Source: Clostridia bacterium
GTDB lineage: Bacteria > Bacillota > Clostridia > Christensenellales > CAG-138
NCBI GenBank assembly: GCA_017523925.1
Contig: JAFWVQ010000020.1
Coordinates: 59,969-123,968 of the forward strand
DNA: 64,000 bases
Direction of reading: 5' to 3'
Shown here piece after piece: positions 62,268-64,000 of this stretch. Position 1 is the first letter of the stretch. Each line of letters begins with the position of its first letter. The notes below the pieces were generated by a model, which did no database searches, was not told the origin of the DNA, and saw only the letters and a program-made list of their open reading frames with translations. A program made the position numbers and the translations under genes.

Positions 62268-62365
62268 AGAGAATGAACAGGCGAGCCTGAGGATGCAAGA
62301 TATCCTTCGGCGCTCCACCGGCGGCTTCGATGCCGATATCATTCATTCAACACGGAGGAAAACCC

Positions 62366-63562
62366 ATGGAAAAGAACAGCGGCTTCGCTACAAAGCAGAT
62401 CCACGTCGGCAAGCTCGAGATACCCGGAATTGCCCCGCTTGCGACACCGATCTTTCAGACCTCGACCTTTGAATTCGAGAGCACCGCGCAGGGCGCAAGC
62501 AGGTTCGCGCTTGAGGAACCCGGCTACATCTACACCAGGCTCGGCAATCCAAACACCACCAAGATCGGCCAAAAGCTCGCGGCTCTTGAAAACGGCGAAG
62601 CAGGCATGGCCATGGCAAGCGGCATGGGCGCCGTTACCACCGTTCTTTGGACTGCCCTGCACGCAGGCGATCATCTGCTTGCGGACGATGCGCTCTACGG
62701 CTGCACCTTCTCCTTCTTCACCCACGGCCTGACCCGCTACGGTGTTGAGGTCACGCTCGTCGATTTCTCCGACATCGAGCAGGTGAAGGCAAACATCCGT
62801 CCGAACACCAAGGTGTTCTACTTCGAATCCCCCACCAACCCCAACCTCAAGCTCGTTGACATCGCAGCGATCTCCAAGCTCGCGCATGAGACCTGCCCCG
62901 AGGCTAAGGTCATCGTTGACAACACCTTTGCAACTCCCTATCTTCAGAAGCCCCTCGATCTCGGCGCGGACGTTGTTATCCACAGCGCGACCAAGTATCT
63001 CAACGGCCATGGCGACGTTATCGCGGGCATGGCTGTCGGCTCCGCTGAGTTCATCACCGAATGCACGCTCTTCGGTCTCAAGGATATGACAGGCGCTGTG
63101 CTCGGACCCTTTGAAGCATACCTCATCGACCGAGGTCTCAAGACGCTCGATATCCGCGTAAAGAAGCATTGCGAGAACGCGATGAAGGTCGCGGAGTTCC
63201 TCGAGAGCCATCCCGCAGTTGCTCGCGTTATCTACCCGGGGCTTGCGAGCCATCCGCAGCACGAGCTTGCAAAGAAGCAGATGCACGGCGGTTTCGGCGG
63301 CATCGTGACCTTCGAGCTCAATACGAGCCGCGAGAGAAGCGCAGAGTTTGTGAATTCGCTCAAGCTCTGCACCATCGCCGTCAGCCTCGGCGATGCGGAG
63401 ACCCTTATCGAGCATCCCGCAACCATGACCCACAGCACCTACACCCCCGAGGCGCTTGAGGAAGCGGGCATCGGCGAGAGCATGCTTCGCCTGAGCGTAG
63501 GTCTTGAGGATGCGGAGGACATCATCGCAGACCTCAAGGAGCAGCTCGACAAGATCAAGTAA
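62366..63562 (+). CDS. methionine gamma-lyase (trans-sulfuration PLP family)
   Basis: The 398-residue protein has the Cys/Met-metabolism PLP fold: YTRLGNPNT, ASGMGAVTT, the Schiff-base Lys in HSATKYLNGHGD and a C-terminal RLSVGLEDAEDI. The active-site LYGCTFSFF includes the Cys (C116 in the Pseudomonas enzyme) that distinguishes methionine gamma-lyase from cystathionine synthases and lyases. It splits methionine into methanethiol, ammonia and 2-oxobutyrate. GGAGG with an 8-nt gap supports ATG 62366. Monocistronic. Confidence 0.9.
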   Translation: MEKNSGFATKQIHVGKLEIPGIAPLATPIFQTSTFEFESTAQGASRFALEEPGYIYTRLGNPNTTKIGQKLAALENGEAGMAMASGMGAVTTVLWTALHAGDHLLADDALYGCTFSFFTHGLTRYGVEVTLVDFSDIEQVKANIRPNTKVFYFESPTNPNLKLVDIAAISKLAHETCPEAKVIVDNTFATPYLQKPLDLGADVVIHSATKYLNGHGDVIAGMAVGSAEFITECTLFGLKDMTGAVLGPFEAYLIDRGLKTLDIRVKKHCENAMKVAEFLESHPAVARVIYPGLASHPQHELAKKQMHGGFGGIVTFELNTSRERSAEFVNSLKLCTIAVSLGDAETLIEHPATMTHSTYTPEALEEAGIGESMLRLSVGLEDAEDIIADLKEQLDKIK

Positions 63563-63600
63563 GTCCAATATAATATTCCCGAAATTCAATGTATTTTCGG

Positions 63601-63630
63601 TTGCCCGCACCGCTTTGGCGCGGGTAATTT
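63601..63630 (+). terminator. terminator of the methionine gamma-lyase gene
   Basis: TTGCCCGC (63601-63608) pairs with GCGGGTAA (63620-63627, one G-U), then TTTCAT. Confidence 0.6.
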
Positions 63631-63673
63631 CATATCCCGCGAAAATTTATGTTCATAATATACCAAATAGAGC

Positions 63674-63702
63674 TTTACAAATCCGCTAACTTGTTGTATA
63701 AT
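63674..63702 (+). promoter_or_regulatory. sigma-A promoter of tRNA-Ala
   Basis: TTTACA (63674-63679), 17-bp spacer, TATAAT (63697-63702); transcription would start ~5 nt before the tRNA. Confidence 0.85.
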
Positions 63703-63714
63703 ACCATCCGTTAC

Positions 63715-63790
63715 GGGGCATTAGCTCAGCTGGTAGAGTGCCACACTGGCAGTGTGGATGTCAGCGGTTCGAGTCCGCTATGCTCCACCA
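63715..63790 (+). tRNA. tRNA-Ala (anticodon GGC)
   Basis: The 76 nt fold into a full cloverleaf. Acceptor GGGGCAT pairs with ATGCTCC and includes the G3-U70 pair, the alanine identity element. D-stem GCTC/GAGT, anticodon stem CCACA/TGTGG with loop CTGGCAG (anticodon GGC at 63748-63750), T-stem AGCGG/CCGCT. CCA is encoded. It reads GCC/GCU codons. Confidence 0.97.
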
Positions 63791-63796
63791 TCAAAG

Positions 63797-63834
63797 AAAC
63801 CTCTTTTGTCTACCAGGGCAAAAGAGGTTTTTCT
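63797..63834 (+). terminator. terminator of tRNA-Ala
   Basis: 12-bp stem AAACCTCTTTTG (63797-63808) with CAAAAGAGGTTT (63819-63830), then TTC. Confidence 0.85.
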
Positions 63835-63898
63835 GCATTTCGGAAAAAAACGATTGGTAGAATGAATTCGGTAAATCCGGATTTGAGGAGGCTTAAAA

Positions 63899-64000
63899 AT
63901 GTCAGGCAGATATAAACTGAAAAACAAAGGGATAAGACTTGAAAAGGTGAATGACAATAACTTCGTTGATCTGATGAAGCTTGAAGTTGCTGAATCGCAG
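63899..64000 (+). CDS. probable GNAT N-acetyltransferase (5' end only)
   Basis: ATG 63899 is preceded by GAGGAGG (63885-63891), and 34 codons are visible before the window ends. The sequence IRLEKVNDNNFVDLMKLEVA followed by ESQ resembles the N-termini of GNAT acetyltransferases related to spermidine and antibiotic acetylases (LxxVxxxNWxxVxxLxVAExQ). Family assignment rests on this short stretch only. Confidence 0.55.
   Translation, partial: MSGRYKLKNKGIRLEKVNDNNFVDLMKLEVAESQ

Noticed and set aside
62274..62365. SAM riboswitch or T-box upstream of the methionine gamma-lyase gene
   Set aside because: No S-box core or T-box sequence was found in this ~90-nt leader.
62339..63610. 423-codon minus-strand frame opposite the methionine gamma-lyase gene
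   Set aside because: It is an artefact of codon bias in the real gene; lacks SD and conserved domains.

Overview
The window looks like chromosomal DNA of a strictly anaerobic, Gram-positive member of the Clostridia (phylum Bacillota). Grounds: gene orders typical of that phylum (infC-rpmI-rplT; miaB-mutS-mutL-miaA; ylxM-ffh-rpsP-khpA-rimM-trmD-rplS-rbgA-rnhB-yraN; pcrA-ligA; uvrB-uvrA), ECF-type vitamin transporters, a dockerin-bearing secreted protein, and ferredoxin-dependent metabolism (indolepyruvate:ferredoxin oxidoreductase IorAB, NADH-dependent ferredoxin:NADP oxidoreductase NfnAB). Species cannot be named from the sequence. No insertion sequence, prophage, rRNA or CRISPR array was seen.

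Layout. 1-3.5 kb: 3' part of an ArsR-type regulator, a Nudix hydrolase coupled to a radical SAM protein, and a MerR/TipA-like regulator. 3.6-3.9 kb: rpmE with a structured leader. 4.0-11.4 kb (minus strand): a cobalamin riboswitch followed by three exported proteins and a complete dedicated ECF transporter (T, fused A-A, S). Two exported proteins carry DUF4430-like domains and the third a terpenoid-cyclase-like toroid. These are the two folds that make up animal transcobalamin and intrinsic factor, here on separate polypeptides; I regard this as the most interesting system in the window. 11.5-13.9 kb: a nucleoside-gate membrane protein divergent from a LysR regulator. 14.0-17.0 kb: a second, shared-type ECF module (A1-A2-T) and a DEDDh exonuclease. 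17.0-18.4 kb: infC-rpmI-rplT with an attenuated leader and probably a non-AUG infC start.

18.5-27.5 kb: miaB-mutS-mutL-miaA plus an aluminium-resistance-type PLP protein and a small Cys-rich acidic protein. 27.6-28.9 kb: a tyrosine recombinase whose promoter contains a 19+6+19 bp inverted repeat. 29.0-35.3 kb: uvrB-uvrA-nitroreductase-rnhA. 35.5-39.0 kb: iorA-iorB and a MalY/PatB-type C-S lyase. 39.1-44.3 kb: pcrA-ligA and a frameshifted AIR-synthase-like gene. 44.4-50.8 kb: the ffh/ribosome-biogenesis cluster, split into several transcription units by hairpins and promoters. 50.8-64 kb: a divergent tryptophanase/tyrosine phenol-lyase-like enzyme, an M42 peptidase, an ABC exporter, gap, a GT2 glycosyltransferase, nfnB-nfnA, a DUF1002 protein, a methionine gamma-lyase, tRNA-Ala(GGC), and the 5' end of a probable GNAT acetyltransferase.

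Taken together, IorAB, the lyases and the M42 peptidase suggest amino-acid fermentation, with reduced ferredoxin and NAD(P)H balanced by NfnAB, and a strong investment in scavenging vitamin B12 and other vitamins. Many coding starts were shortened here because a Shine-Dalgarno (SD) sequence or promoter pointed to an internal ATG/GTG/TTG. Family and fold assignments come from motif recognition by eye, not from database searches.
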